Of a stretch of 9,460 nt of DNA, positions 1-6,294 are shown piece after piece. The translations under genes were made by a program, and so were the position numbers. Every line of letters begins with the position of its first letter. Position 1 is the stretch's first letter. Source of the stretch: Comamonadaceae bacterium (GTDB lineage: Bacteria > Pseudomonadota > Gammaproteobacteria > Burkholderiales > Burkholderiaceae_C); contig CANGOY010000061.1 of NCBI GenBank assembly GCA_947455585.1, forward strand, positions 1 through 9,460, in the 5' to 3' direction. The notes under the pieces were generated by a model. That model saw only the letters and a program-made list of their open reading frames with translations, did not search any database and had not been told where the DNA came from.

Positions 1-226
1 CCAAGTCTTGACGCTGTGCGGACACATAGGCGGCCACTGAGTCTTTGCGTTGCTTGATGAGCTTGTCGACGATGGCGATCACCATGACGTCATCCAGCTC
101 CACGCGCTCGTCGACTTCTTTTTGTTTCATCGCGGCTTGCAGCAAGCGGATGGTGCCCAAGCGCACGCTGTCTTTGGCGCGCATGGCGGTTTTCATGTCT
201 TCGGTGATTTGTGCTTTGAGGCTCAT
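1..226 (-). CDS. GatB/YqeY domain-containing protein, N-terminal part (runs off left edge)
   Basis: Partial gene. Reading the minus strand from the ATG at 226 gives 75 codons beginning MSLKAQITEDMKTAMRAKDS, then RLGTIRLLQAAMKQKEVDER and IKQRKDSVAAY. This is the typical N-terminal helical part of YqeY-family proteins. The family is about 150 residues and resembles the tRNA-binding tail of GatB; its cellular role is not firmly established, though a link to tRNA or amidotransferase function is usually assumed. The start is supported by an AGGA Shine-Dalgarno at 234-237, 7 nt upstream. A competing ATG at 233 is in another frame. In many Burkholderiales this gene follows rpsU and precedes dnaG and rpoD; here it follows rpsU across an intrinsic terminator, so its expression probably depends on readthrough. 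The missing part lies left of base 1. Confidence 0.93.
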   Translation of the reverse strand, partial: MSLKAQITEDMKTAMRAKDSVRLGTIRLLQAAMKQKEVDERVELDDVMVIAIVDKLIKQRKDSVAAYVSAQRQDL

Positions 227-255
227 GGTGCATTCCTAAAGGGAAAAATGATTCG

Positions 256-294
256 AAAAAAAAGCCCGCTGAGGCGTCCCTAGCGAGCTTTTTT
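256..294 (-). terminator. Intrinsic terminator between rpsU and yqeY
   Basis: Minus-strand RNA has a GC-rich stem made from 264-270 and 282-288 (one C-A mismatch), an 11-nt loop at 271-281, and a run of eight U from 256-263. The opposite strand also has six T at 289-294, so the element could work in both directions, but only minus-strand genes flank it. It lies 14 nt after the rpsU stop and 30 nt before the yqeY start. The position matches the partial terminator known between rpsU and dnaG in enterobacteria, which sets the S21 to DnaG/sigma ratio. Confidence 0.85.
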
Positions 295-308
295 GGGGCA
301 GAGGCTGC

Positions 309-521
309 TTAGTACAGCTTCTTGGGCAACTGCATGCTGCGGATGCGCTTGTAGTTGCGTTTCACGGCTGCTGCTTTTTTGCGTTTACGTTCAGCGGTTG
401 GCTTCTCGTAGAACTCGCGAGCGCGCAAGTCGGTCAACAGACCCAGTTTTTCAATGGTGCGCTTGAAGCGACGCAGAGCGACGTCAAACGGTTCGTTTTC
501 TTTTACACGGATGGTGGTCAT
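309..521 (-). CDS. rpsU: 30S ribosomal protein S21
   Basis: Small basic protein of the 30S subunit, near the anti-Shine-Dalgarno end of 16S rRNA, needed for efficient initiation. The 70-residue product starts MTTIRVKENEPFDVALRRFK, continues with TIEKLG and a REFYEKPT motif, and has a very basic Lys/Arg-rich C-terminal half ending in KKLY. Length and sequence match betaproteobacterial S21. An in-frame ATG at 536 would add five residues (MEILV), but the ATG at 521 gives the family N-terminus and has a GGAA Shine-Dalgarno about 9 nt upstream (531-534), so 521 is chosen. It has its own promoter (647-675), a roughly 120-nt leader with a hairpin, and an intrinsic terminator before yqeY. Confidence 0.97.
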   Translation of the reverse strand: MTTIRVKENEPFDVALRRFKRTIEKLGLLTDLRAREFYEKPTAERKRKKAAAVKRNYKRIRSMQLPKKLY

Positions 522-595
522 TACCAAAATTTCCAATTATTTGCAGTCAGAGGGTGCCTAGGAAGATCGTGCCTGAGCGCCATGCCTGCGGTGTT

Positions 596-626
596 CCCCA
601 ACATTAAGTTGATCAGGCCGTTGGGG
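596..626 (-). promoter_or_regulatory. Hairpin in the rpsU 5' leader
   Basis: Within the predicted untranslated leader of rpsU, CCCCAAC (minus strand, 620-626) pairs perfectly with GTTGGGG (596-602) around a 17-nt loop that itself contains the palindrome TGATCA. There is no U-run after it, so it is not an intrinsic terminator. It may stabilise the mRNA or serve as an autoregulatory site; that role is inference. Confidence 0.45.
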
Positions 627-646
627 GTTTGCCAGCAAAGACAGAA

Positions 647-675
647 ATTATAGCGACTAAACCGCCGGTTTTAAA
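647..675 (-). promoter_or_regulatory. Promoter of rpsU (-10 TATAAT, -35 TTTAAA)
   Basis: The minus strand has a perfect TATAAT at 652-647, exactly 17 bp downstream of TTTAAA at 675-670 (4 of 6 matches to TTGACA). The -35 box lies inside the last codons of the upstream flavoprotein gene. Transcription would start near 640, leaving a leader of about 120 nt before the rpsU ATG. Confidence 0.7.
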
Positions 676-1907
676 GCTGCCCCCAAGGCTTTTGCGCACG
701 CATGCCCGCTGGCCCAAGCCCATTGGAAGTTGTAGCCGCCCAGCCAGCCCGTGATGTCCACCACTTCGCCAATGAAATACAGGCCGGGTTGCTTGGATTC
801 CATGGTTTGCTGCGACAAATCACGCGTGTCTACGCCGCCCACGGTGACCTCTGCCTTTTTATAACCCTCGGTGCCGGTCGGGGTGAGTGGCCAAGCGCTC
901 AGGCGCTGCGCCAAGTGGTTCAGCGCTTTGTCACTGGCTTCAATCACGGGGCGTTGCCACGCGGGGTCTTGGCTGGCCCATGTGTCGGCCAAGCGCGAGG
1001 GGACCCACGCGTTTAGCTCATTGGCGATGAGTTTTTTAGACTGCTGTTTGGCAGTCATCAATGCCTCAGCCAAGTCGACTTCTGGCGCGAGGTTGATGCG
1101 CAAGTCAGTGCCCGCTTGCCAATAGCTGGAGATTTGCAGCACACCCGGGCCAGACAAGCCGCGGTGGGTGAACAGCAAATCTTCGTCAAAACTTTGCAGG
1201 GTTTTCTTGGTGCCTGTCTCAATGCGCACAGGCAGTGAAAGGCCCGACAGCTGCGCATAAGGCGCCCAAGCTTTGTCGTCAAAGGTGAGCGGCACAAGGC
1301 CTGGTCTAGGCTCGACCACGCGCAAGTTAAATTGCTTGGCCAGTCGGTAGCCAATGTCGGTCGCACCAATTTTCGGAATGGACAAACCGCCCGTGGCAAT
1401 TACAACCGCCGCTGCGTGTACTGTGCCTTGGCTGGTATCGACTTCGTAGCGCTGTGCCTCAGGGGCTGCGTCTGAATAGCGAGTAGCTTTGAGGCTGCAG
1501 GGTTGCCAGCGCGTGACGCTGCCGCCATTCGCTGAGCCGTTGCATTCAGCCAAGAGCATTTGAATCAAGTCTTCGGCGGAGCGGTCGCAAAACAGCTGGC
1601 CTTTGTGCTTTTCGTGAAATGGGATTTGGTGTTTTTGCATGAGCGCCACAAAGTCTTGCGGCGTGTAGCGCGATAGGGCGCTGCGGCAAAACTGCGGGTT
1701 GTCGCCCAAGAAGTGTTTGTGAGGTGCGCGCACATCGAGCTCGCGGTTGGTGAAGTTGCTGCGACCCCCGCCTGAGATGCGAATTTTCTCGGCTACTTTT
1801 TCGCTGTGGTCCAGCACCAGCACTTGCAAACCTTGTTGCGCGGCCACGCCTGCACAAAACAAACCGGCAGCACCGGCGCCCACAATCACAACGTCAAAAC
1901 TTTTCAT
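657..1907 (-). CDS. BaiN/HI0933-family FAD-dependent flavoprotein (YhiN-like)
   Basis: A 416-residue cytosolic flavoprotein with a Rossmann-type dinucleotide-binding start (VVIVGAGAAGLFCAG, residues 6-20), the family motif GGGRSNFTN (46-54) and a C-terminal FAD-binding segment containing GEVVDITGWLGGYN. These are the hallmarks of the HI0933/YhiN/BaiN family of predicted NAD(P)/FAD oxidoreductases. BaiN of bile-acid dehydroxylating clostridia is the named member, but the physiological substrate of the proteobacterial proteins is unknown, so no reaction is assigned. Length is normal for the family (about 400). The ATG at 1907 precedes the glycine motif by the expected distance, but no convincing Shine-Dalgarno is seen. 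It lies 39 nt downstream of cobA, across a hairpin, and probably shares its transcript; its 3' end carries the rpsU promoter. Confidence 0.93.
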   Translation of the reverse strand: MKSFDVVIVGAGAAGLFCAGVAAQQGLQVLVLDHSEKVAEKIRISGGGRSNFTNRELDVRAPHKHFLGDNPQFCRSALSRYTPQDFVALMQKHQIPFHEKHKGQLFCDRSAEDLIQMLLAECNGSANGGSVTRWQPCSLKATRYSDAAPEAQRYEVDTSQGTVHAAAVVIATGGLSIPKIGATDIGYRLAKQFNLRVVEPRPGLVPLTFDDKAWAPYAQLSGLSLPVRIETGTKKTLQSFDEDLLFTHRGLSGPGVLQISSYWQAGTDLRINLAPEVDLAEALMTAKQQSKKLIANELNAWVPSRLADTWASQDPAWQRPVIEASDKALNHLAQRLSAWPLTPTGTEGYKKAEVTVGGVDTRDLSQQTMESKQPGLYFIGEVVDITGWLGGYNFQWAWASGHACAKALGAALKPAV

Positions 1908-1922
1908 GAGGCGAGTTTAGTG

Positions 1923-1946
1923 GTGCTGCGCTTTGGCGCTGAGCAC
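1923..1946 (-). other. Hairpin filling the cobA-flavoprotein gap
   Basis: Immediately after the cobA stop, the minus strand can fold GTGCT and GCGC against GCGC and AGCAC: 9 bp with a 2-nt bulge and a 4-nt loop. No U-run follows, so it is probably an mRNA processing, stabilising or translation-attenuating structure rather than a terminator. It occupies most of the 39-nt gap just before the flavoprotein start codon. Confidence 0.5.
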
Positions 1947-2729
1947 TTAGCCTGCAGAGGCTTGCAATTCAGCGCCGTGTTGCATCGCCAGCAAGCCTTT
2001 GAATACATCGCCAATCACGATGACAGATGGGCTGGCTAACTGTTCGCGAACGATGGTGTCGTGCAAGTCTTGCAGTTCACACACCACATGGCGCTGCGCA
2101 GGCAGGCTCACTTGGTGAATCACGGCCACAGGCGTATCAGTGCGCATGCTTTGCAGCAGCGCGTCCTGCAGATGCGCTGAGCCGCTCACGCCCATGTAAA
2201 TCACCAGCGTGAGTTTGGCTTGCTGTGCGGTTTGGCCTAATGCCACCCAGTCCACACTGTCAGCCGCACCTTGTTTGGCGTGGCCTGTGATGAACACCAC
2301 GCCATGCGCGTGCTCACGGTGGGTGAGGGGAATTCCTAATGAGGTCACGCCCGCCAAGCCGGATGTGATGCCATTGATGACTGTGACTGCAATGCCTTGG
2401 GCTTGCAGGTGTTCGACCTCTTCGCCGCCACGTCCAAAGATGAACGGGTCGCCGCCTTTGAGGCGCACCACGGTTTCGCCTGCCAGTGCTTCTTGCGCCA
2501 TCAGTTTTTCAATGAAGGCTTGCGGGGTTGATTTGCAGCCGCCGCGTTTGCCCACATGGATGATGCGAACGGTGGGCGAGGCATGGGCGGTGATGGCGTC
2601 GCTCACCAAATCGTCAACCAACAATACGGTGGCCGAGGCAATGGCTTTGACCGCTTTGAGTGTCAATAGCTCAGGGTCGCCAGGGCCAGCGCCGACCAAG
2701 GTGACATGGGGTTGGAATGGGTGTGTCAT
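1947..2729 (-). CDS. cobA: Uroporphyrinogen-III C-methyltransferase (SUMT)
   Basis: Transfers two methyl groups from S-adenosylmethionine to uroporphyrinogen III, giving precorrin-2, the branch point to sirohaem and cobalamin. The tetrapyrrole-methylase fold is clear: VGAGPGDPELLTLKA near the N-terminus, GKRGG near residue 60, the SAM-site loop RLKGGDPFIFGRGGEE near residues 90-105, then NGITSG and FITGHAK. The product is about 260 residues, the usual length for a stand-alone SUMT without the CysG oxidase/chelatase part. Two starts are possible: TTG at 2735, overlapping the ybiB stop, or ATG at 2729, just 2 nt after that stop. ATG is preferred. It is translationally coupled to ybiB. In related bacteria cobA-ybiB often sits beside nitrite reductase genes, which need sirohaem; none are visible here. 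Confidence 0.95.
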   Translation of the reverse strand: MTHPFQPHVTLVGAGPGDPELLTLKAVKAIASATVLLVDDLVSDAITAHASPTVRIIHVGKRGGCKSTPQAFIEKLMAQEALAGETVVRLKGGDPFIFGRGGEEVEHLQAQGIAVTVINGITSGLAGVTSLGIPLTHREHAHGVVFITGHAKQGAADSVDWVALGQTAQQAKLTLVIYMGVSGSAHLQDALLQSMRTDTPVAVIHQVSLPAQRHVVCELQDLHDTIVREQLASPSVIVIGDVFKGLLAMQHGAELQASAG

Positions 2730-2731
2730 GG

Positions 2732-3634
2732 TCAAAGGCTCAAGGCGTTTAGCACGGCTTGCACTTGCGCAGCCAGTGGGGCAGGCACGGGTAGCTCTCC
2801 GCTGAGCACGGCTTGTGTGTAGCGTGCGGTGGTGGCTGCATCAATCTCGGTGGGTAGCTCTGGAAGTTTGACGAGCGAGCCCGCTTGGGTTTCCACCAAG
2901 GGCGTGCGTGTGCCGCGCACAAAGGCGTCCATCTGCGGTGTGCGGCGGGCATCGGCCACCACTTCGCCTTCGGTGCCGCGCAGCAGCAGGGCGCGTGCGC
3001 CGGTCAACTCAAACGTGGCGGCCATCGACACGGCATATTCGGGGTGGGTGTAGCTGCTAACCAGCAGGGCATCGGCAGCTGTTGTTGGGTTCATCAGCTT
3101 CACCATGCTGTGGGCTGGGTTGCGCAGGCCGACCACGCGGCGCACGTCCAACAAGCGTTTCAAGCCGGGGCACAGCACTTCGGTGGGCGCAAACACCACT
3201 TCGCCAGCCTGCACCGCGCGTGTTTGGGTCAAGGCTTGCACGCCCATGGCGCTCAGCACTTCTTGGCTGGTGATGCGGGTGGATTCGGTGGCCGTGCCGT
3301 GCATGACCACTGCCAAGCCTTCGCGGGCCAGCAGGTGTGCCAGCAAGGGCGTGAGCACTGGCAGCTTGCGTGCGCCGTTGTAGCTGGGTAGCACCACGAC
3401 AGGGCTGGAGGCGCTGATGTGTTGCAGACGAGCATGCGTGGCATCTAAAAATCCAGCCATTTCTTGGTCGGTCTCGCCCTTGATGCGCATGGCGATGCAA
3501 AAGGCGCCTAGCTCGAGGTCTGACACTTGGCCGTCCAAGATTTGCCCCATCAAATCGGTGGCTTTGACGCGGTCAAGCGCACGCGCGCCGTCTCGTCCGC
3601 GTCCGATGTCTTTGATGTAGTGGCTGATGCTCAT
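2732..3634 (-). CDS. ybiB: DNA-binding protein YbiB (TrpD2 family)
   Basis: A 300-residue protein with the anthranilate-phosphoribosyltransferase-like fold. It has the helical N-terminal domain (LMGQILDGQVSDLELGAFCIAMR, seen as overlapping motifs at residues 28-50, then KGETDQEMAGFLDA) and a C-terminal domain with YNGARKLPVLTPLLA (85-99), VVMHGTATESTRITS (109-123) and GLRNPAHSMVKLMNP (159-173). E. coli YbiB (TrpD2) is known to bind nucleic acid without sequence specificity and lacks phosphoribosyltransferase activity; its gene is SOS-induced there. No LexA-like box (CTGT-N8-ACAG) was found in the 73 bp upstream here, so SOS control is not supported. The ATG at 3634 gives the family N-terminus; the ribosome-binding site is weak. 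The stop overlaps the start region of cobA, so the two are likely co-translated. Confidence 0.9.
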   Translation of the reverse strand: MSISHYIKDIGRGRDGARALDRVKATDLMGQILDGQVSDLELGAFCIAMRIKGETDQEMAGFLDATHARLQHISASSPVVVLPSYNGARKLPVLTPLLAHLLAREGLAVVMHGTATESTRITSQEVLSAMGVQALTQTRAVQAGEVVFAPTEVLCPGLKRLLDVRRVVGLRNPAHSMVKLMNPTTAADALLVSSYTHPEYAVSMAATFELTGARALLLRGTEGEVVADARRTPQMDAFVRGTRTPLVETQAGSLVKLPELPTEIDAATTARYTQAVLSGELPVPAPLAAQVQAVLNALSL

Positions 3635-3667
3635 GCCGCGATTGTCTCGCAGGCTAGATAACTTATG

Positions 3668-3677
3668 GCTATATAGC
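3668..3677. repeat. Perfect 10-bp palindrome upstream of ybiB
   Basis: GCTATATAGC lies in the 73-bp gap between ybiB and the FlaG-like gene, 34 bp upstream of the ybiB start. It is AT-rich and could overlap a -10 region for ybiB or be an operator; no consensus -35 box could be placed with confidence. Confidence 0.3.
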
Positions 3678-3707
3678 TAATTTCTACATTGCTTTTCGCC
3701 CATGTCG

Positions 3708-4010
3708 CTAGGCGAATTGGTCTAGCAAGAGCCCATGGAGTTTTTTGGACTGATGCACCTCTGTTGGTAGATGTGCATATGAAATCTTTCTCACTACTTC
3801 GCCTGACATCTTGTCTGTCATCACCACATTCAGTGATTTCGTGACGCTGTCAAATGCGAACGAAAGCGCGACGGCGCTGTTGATGTAGCTGGGCATGCGG
3901 CTCTCCACAGGGCTGGCATCCGTTGTCCTGGTTTGGTTGAATGCTAAATTGCTTGCTGCATCGTCATGATGCACAGGGGCAATCGGTGGCAGAGAGAGTG
4001 GCGATGACAT
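3708..4010 (-). CDS. FlaG-family-like small protein
   Basis: A 100-residue protein. Residues 1-40 are low-complexity and Ser/Pro/Ala/Asn-rich. The C-terminal half, with LSFAFD (49-54), SLNVVMTDKMSGEVVRKI (59-76) and a closing helix to residue 100, resembles the FlaG domain, whose signature is a beta-hairpin ending in D-x-x-TGEVIRQIP. FlaG proteins affect polar flagellar filament length by an unclear mechanism. Here the usual TGEVIRQIP is altered to SGEVVRKIS, and no flagellin, fliD or fliS gene is adjacent, so flagellar function is uncertain. An internal ATG at 3896 would give a 62-residue product covering only the conserved part. It diverges from the two-component genes, with 167 bp between the start codons containing two regulator-type palindromes. 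Confidence 0.7.
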   Translation of the reverse strand: MSSPLSLPPIAPVHHDDAASNLAFNQTRTTDASPVESRMPSYINSAVALSFAFDSVTKSLNVVMTDKMSGEVVRKISYAHLPTEVHQSKKLHGLLLDQFA

Positions 4011-4069
4011 ACAAGCTTTCGAGAGGTAAGGGGCTATCTAACTATCGGTTCTCGCAGGCGCGCAATGAG

Positions 4070-4083
4070 TGACAAGATAGTCA
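4070..4083. promoter_or_regulatory. CusR/CopR-type box A (imperfect), upstream of the response regulator
   Basis: TGACA-AGAT-AGTCA matches TGACA-N4-TGTCA except for one base in the right arm. It begins 26 bp upstream of box B. The motif is the known recognition palindrome of CusR/CopR/HprR-like OmpR-family regulators (cop box TGACA-N4-TGT-N-AT). It lies between the divergent FlaG-like and regulator genes. Confidence 0.6.
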
Positions 4084-4095
4084 CCATCGACTCAA

Positions 4096-4109
4096 TGACA
4101 GAGATGTCA
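4096..4109. promoter_or_regulatory. CusR/CopR-type box B, upstream of the response regulator
   Basis: Exact TGACA-GAGA-TGTCA palindrome, 68 bp before the regulator start codon. Together with box A it forms a pair spaced 26 bp, matching the pair before the TerB-like gene. It is the likely site of autoregulation. Confidence 0.7.
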
Positions 4110-4177
4110 TTTTGGTGGGCTCAATGCGGCGAGCTACCGATTGAAAATGAGTTGTCAAAACACAAAGGCGGCTCCAA

Positions 4178-4858
4178 TTGAAAATTTTGTTAATTGAAGA
4201 TGAGCCCAAGATTGCGGAATTCGTCATCAAGGGTTTGACGTCAGCGACTTATGACGTGACCCATGTGGACGATGGCGAAAAAGGTTTGTCATTGATTCTT
4301 GAAGAGCGCCATGATTTGGTCATCTTGGATTTGATGCTGCCCAAGCTCAATGGATTCGAAGTTTTGCAACAAACACGTGCTTCTGGCAGCGCTGTTCCCA
4401 TCATCATTTTGAGTGCGAAGATCGATTTACCTGATCGCTTGATGGGGTTTGACAAAGGGGCTGACGACTACTTGCCCAAACCATTTTTTGTGGAAGAGTT
4501 GGTGGCGCGTATCAAGGCCTTGTTGCATCGCAAAACACCCGGGCAAATTCAACAAATTTCAGTGAACCATTTGCAGTTAGATGTCGTGAGTCGCAAGGTG
4601 CAATGGTTTGGAACTACTGCGTTGCTGAGTCAGCGCGAATTCAGCTTACTGGCTTTTTTGGCACGTTCACCTGGCCACATTTTTTCGAGGCAACAAATTC
4701 TCAAACATGTATGGGATATCAGCTTTGATCCAGAAACCAATGTGGTCGATGTGTGTGTCTTGCGCATCAAGCGCAAACTCGCCAGAGGCCCAGAAGGGCA
4801 CCCCTCTCCGATTGAGTCGGTTCGCGGTGTCGGTTATCGCTTGCTAGTGGGGCGCTAA
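4178..4858 (+). CDS. OmpR-family response regulator, CusR/CopR/IrlR-like
   Basis: DNA-binding response regulator of 226 residues. The receiver domain (1-120) has the acidic pair E8/D9, phospho-acceptor D51 in VILDLMLP, S79 in ILSAK and K101 in YLPKPF. The winged-helix output domain (about 125-226) has SQREFSLLAFLARSPG, HVWDISFDPETNVVDV and the wing motif ESVRGVGYRLL. The D-x-x-TNVVDV stretch is typical of the CusR/CopR/IrlR branch, which binds TGACA-N4-TGTCA; such boxes occur in front of this gene and of the TerB-like gene. Translation starts at TTG 4178: MKILLIEDE is the canonical receiver start, no in-frame ATG is near, and AAAGGCGG (4164-4171) is a suitable ribosome-binding site. The kinase gene begins 3 nt after the stop. 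Metal specificity cannot be read from the sequence. Confidence 0.95.
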   Translation: MKILLIEDEPKIAEFVIKGLTSATYDVTHVDDGEKGLSLILEERHDLVILDLMLPKLNGFEVLQQTRASGSAVPIIILSAKIDLPDRLMGFDKGADDYLPKPFFVEELVARIKALLHRKTPGQIQQISVNHLQLDVVSRKVQWFGTTALLSQREFSLLAFLARSPGHIFSRQQILKHVWDISFDPETNVVDVCVLRIKRKLARGPEGHPSPIESVRGVGYRLLVGR

Positions 4859-4861
4859 GCG

Positions 4862-6256
4862 ATGAGACGTTCATTTAAGCTCATGGTGTTGATTCAGATG
4901 ACAGTGATGATTTTTGTCATCATTGGCTCCAATCGAATAATTGCGCAATATTTTTTGACCAATCAGCTGCGTGACGAAATTCATCACGAAATGGGGGAGG
5001 CTTTGATTGCCTGTGAGACCAGTTTCAATGACCGCGAACGGTTTCTTGCATGCTTCAAAGCGCGCAAAATTGGCAGCCTCATCAGCAACGTGGCCGATTA
5101 CTACGTGCTTTGCCAAACTCCTAGTCATGCATTGGATCCGTTGATTGCTGATGTGTGTCGCAGAAAAGATGCTGCAGATTCTTGGCGCAATAACGATTCA
5201 GTGGTGACTGACAAGCTTCAATTTTTAACAGGACAGTTGGCTGACCAAGAATGGATGGCGGTGCGCTTTGCACAAAGGACGGATGGTCCAGAGCTGTGGG
5301 TCACGCAAAGTCATGCAGACACCATGGTCTATCAAATGTGGAGCTTGCGCGACCGTAATTTGATGCGCGTTTTACCGATCATCTTCGTCATGGTGCTCTT
5401 GTTGAATTTCTACATCATGCGTTTGTTGATGAAGCCAGTCTTGGCGATTGAGTCCAGTCTGTCTAAGCTCGATGCATCCAACTTACTCGCCACTGAACCT
5501 ATTCAAGCGCCTTACCGAGAGTTTGAGAAGCTCGTCAGTGTGTTTGAAGATTTGCGACTTCGGTTGAACGACAGTTTCACCAAAGCGCGACGTTTTACGT
5601 CTGATGCTTCGCATGAGTTACGCACGCCCCTCACGATTTTGAGGGGAAGCGCTGAACGCTTGTTGCATGAATTGCCCGTTGGCAGCGAGCAACAAATTCG
5701 CGTCAGAAACATGGGCGACGAGGTGGAGCGTCTGATTGAAATCACGGAAAAATTATTGCTACTGTCGCGTGCAGATGCCAACAGCTTGATTCAAAACCTG
5801 ACGGATGTTGATTTCAGCACTTTGCTCTTGCAGATGATTCAAGGTGCGCAAAGCTTCAATCCCAGCCTGAAAATCACCAGCGATATCGCGCGTGAGGTGG
5901 TGTGGCATTGCGACAAAACCCTGGTGAATCAGCTCATTCACAACCTCTACACCAATGCTGTGAACTACAACCAACCGAAGGGTTGGATTCATGTCGAGTT
6001 GACGCAATTCAATGATGTGCTGAGGTTGACCATAGAAAACTCCGTGGTTGTATTGCCAGCAGATTTGAGCGACCGAGCGTTTGAGCGTTTTTACCGTGGC
6101 GATGCCGCGCACGCGCGAAGTGTCGATGGCCTAGGCCTAGGCCTGAGCATTTGTTTGGAAATTGCCAAGCTGCATCAGGGCACTTTGTCGCTGCAGACGA
6201 CGGACAAGAATACGGTGCGGGTGACCCTCATTGCGCCGCTTCAGCGCCCTGGTTAA
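4862..6256 (+). CDS. Membrane sensor histidine kinase partner of the upstream regulator
   Basis: A 464-residue inner-membrane kinase. TM1 is at about 7-29, a periplasmic sensor region at about 30-168, TM2 at about 169-188, then a short linker and a coiled dimerisation region. The H-box ASHELRTPLT carries phospho-acceptor H251; the N-box is HNLYTNAVNYN (N361, N365), the F-box FERFYRGD (407-414) and the G2 box DGLGLGLSI (422-430). The usual D-x-G-x-G of the G1 box is replaced by IENSVVVLP (391-399). Loss of the Asp also occurs in CusS-type kinases, where ENPG is found, but here the glycines are missing too. The sensor region has four cysteines (51, 64, 84, 99) and no recognisable PAS or Cache domain. 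That could indicate redox or thiophilic-metal sensing, but this is inference. It is co-transcribed with the regulator. The ATG at 4862 is preceded by a GGGGCG stretch. Confidence 0.93.
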   Translation: MRRSFKLMVLIQMTVMIFVIIGSNRIIAQYFLTNQLRDEIHHEMGEALIACETSFNDRERFLACFKARKIGSLISNVADYYVLCQTPSHALDPLIADVCRRKDAADSWRNNDSVVTDKLQFLTGQLADQEWMAVRFAQRTDGPELWVTQSHADTMVYQMWSLRDRNLMRVLPIIFVMVLLLNFYIMRLLMKPVLAIESSLSKLDASNLLATEPIQAPYREFEKLVSVFEDLRLRLNDSFTKARRFTSDASHELRTPLTILRGSAERLLHELPVGSEQQIRVRNMGDEVERLIEITEKLLLLSRADANSLIQNLTDVDFSTLLLQMIQGAQSFNPSLKITSDIAREVVWHCDKTLVNQLIHNLYTNAVNYNQPKGWIHVELTQFNDVLRLTIENSVVVLPADLSDRAFERFYRGDAAHARSVDGLGLGLSICLEIAKLHQGTLSLQTTDKNTVRVTLIAPLQRPG

Positions 6257-6265
6257 TCTCATCTT

Positions 6266-6283
6266 GATGACAAGTGTGTCATC
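6266..6283. promoter_or_regulatory. CusR/CopR-type box C, upstream of the TerB-like gene
   Basis: Exact TGACA-AGTG-TGTCA palindrome (6268-6281), extended by GA/TC to 7-bp perfect arms (GATGACA / TGTCATC). It lies 10 bp after the kinase stop codon and 27 bp upstream of box D. Confidence 0.72.
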
Positions 6284-6294
6284 TCGTGCGTCTA

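Noticed and set aside
50..283. Plus-strand open frames over the first 283 bases
   Set aside because: They are antisense to yqeY, whose minus-strand translation matches a known family and has a good ribosome-binding site.
522..536. Longer start of rpsU at 536 (five extra residues)
   Set aside because: The start at 521 gives the exact family N-terminus and has a GGAA site at proper spacing; the longer form would place the start on top of that site.
2209..2805. 198-residue plus-strand open frame
   Set aside because: It is antisense to cobA and ybiB, has skewed composition rich in Ser, Pro and Ala, and shows no recognisable motif; it is a shadow of high-GC codon bias.
2885..3391. 168-residue plus-strand open frame
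   Set aside because: It is antisense to ybiB and extremely rich in Gly, His, Gln and Ala, as expected from a shadow frame; ybiB has clear family motifs.
3635..3707. LexA (SOS) box upstream of ybiB
   Set aside because: E. coli ybiB is SOS-controlled, so it was looked for, but no CTGT-N8-ACAG-like sequence is present here.
3804..3820. TGACA-N7-TGTCA inside the FlaG-like gene as a fifth regulator box
   Set aside because: The spacer is 7 instead of 4, which breaks the spacing of the other boxes, and it lies within a codon stretch that is conserved for protein reasons.
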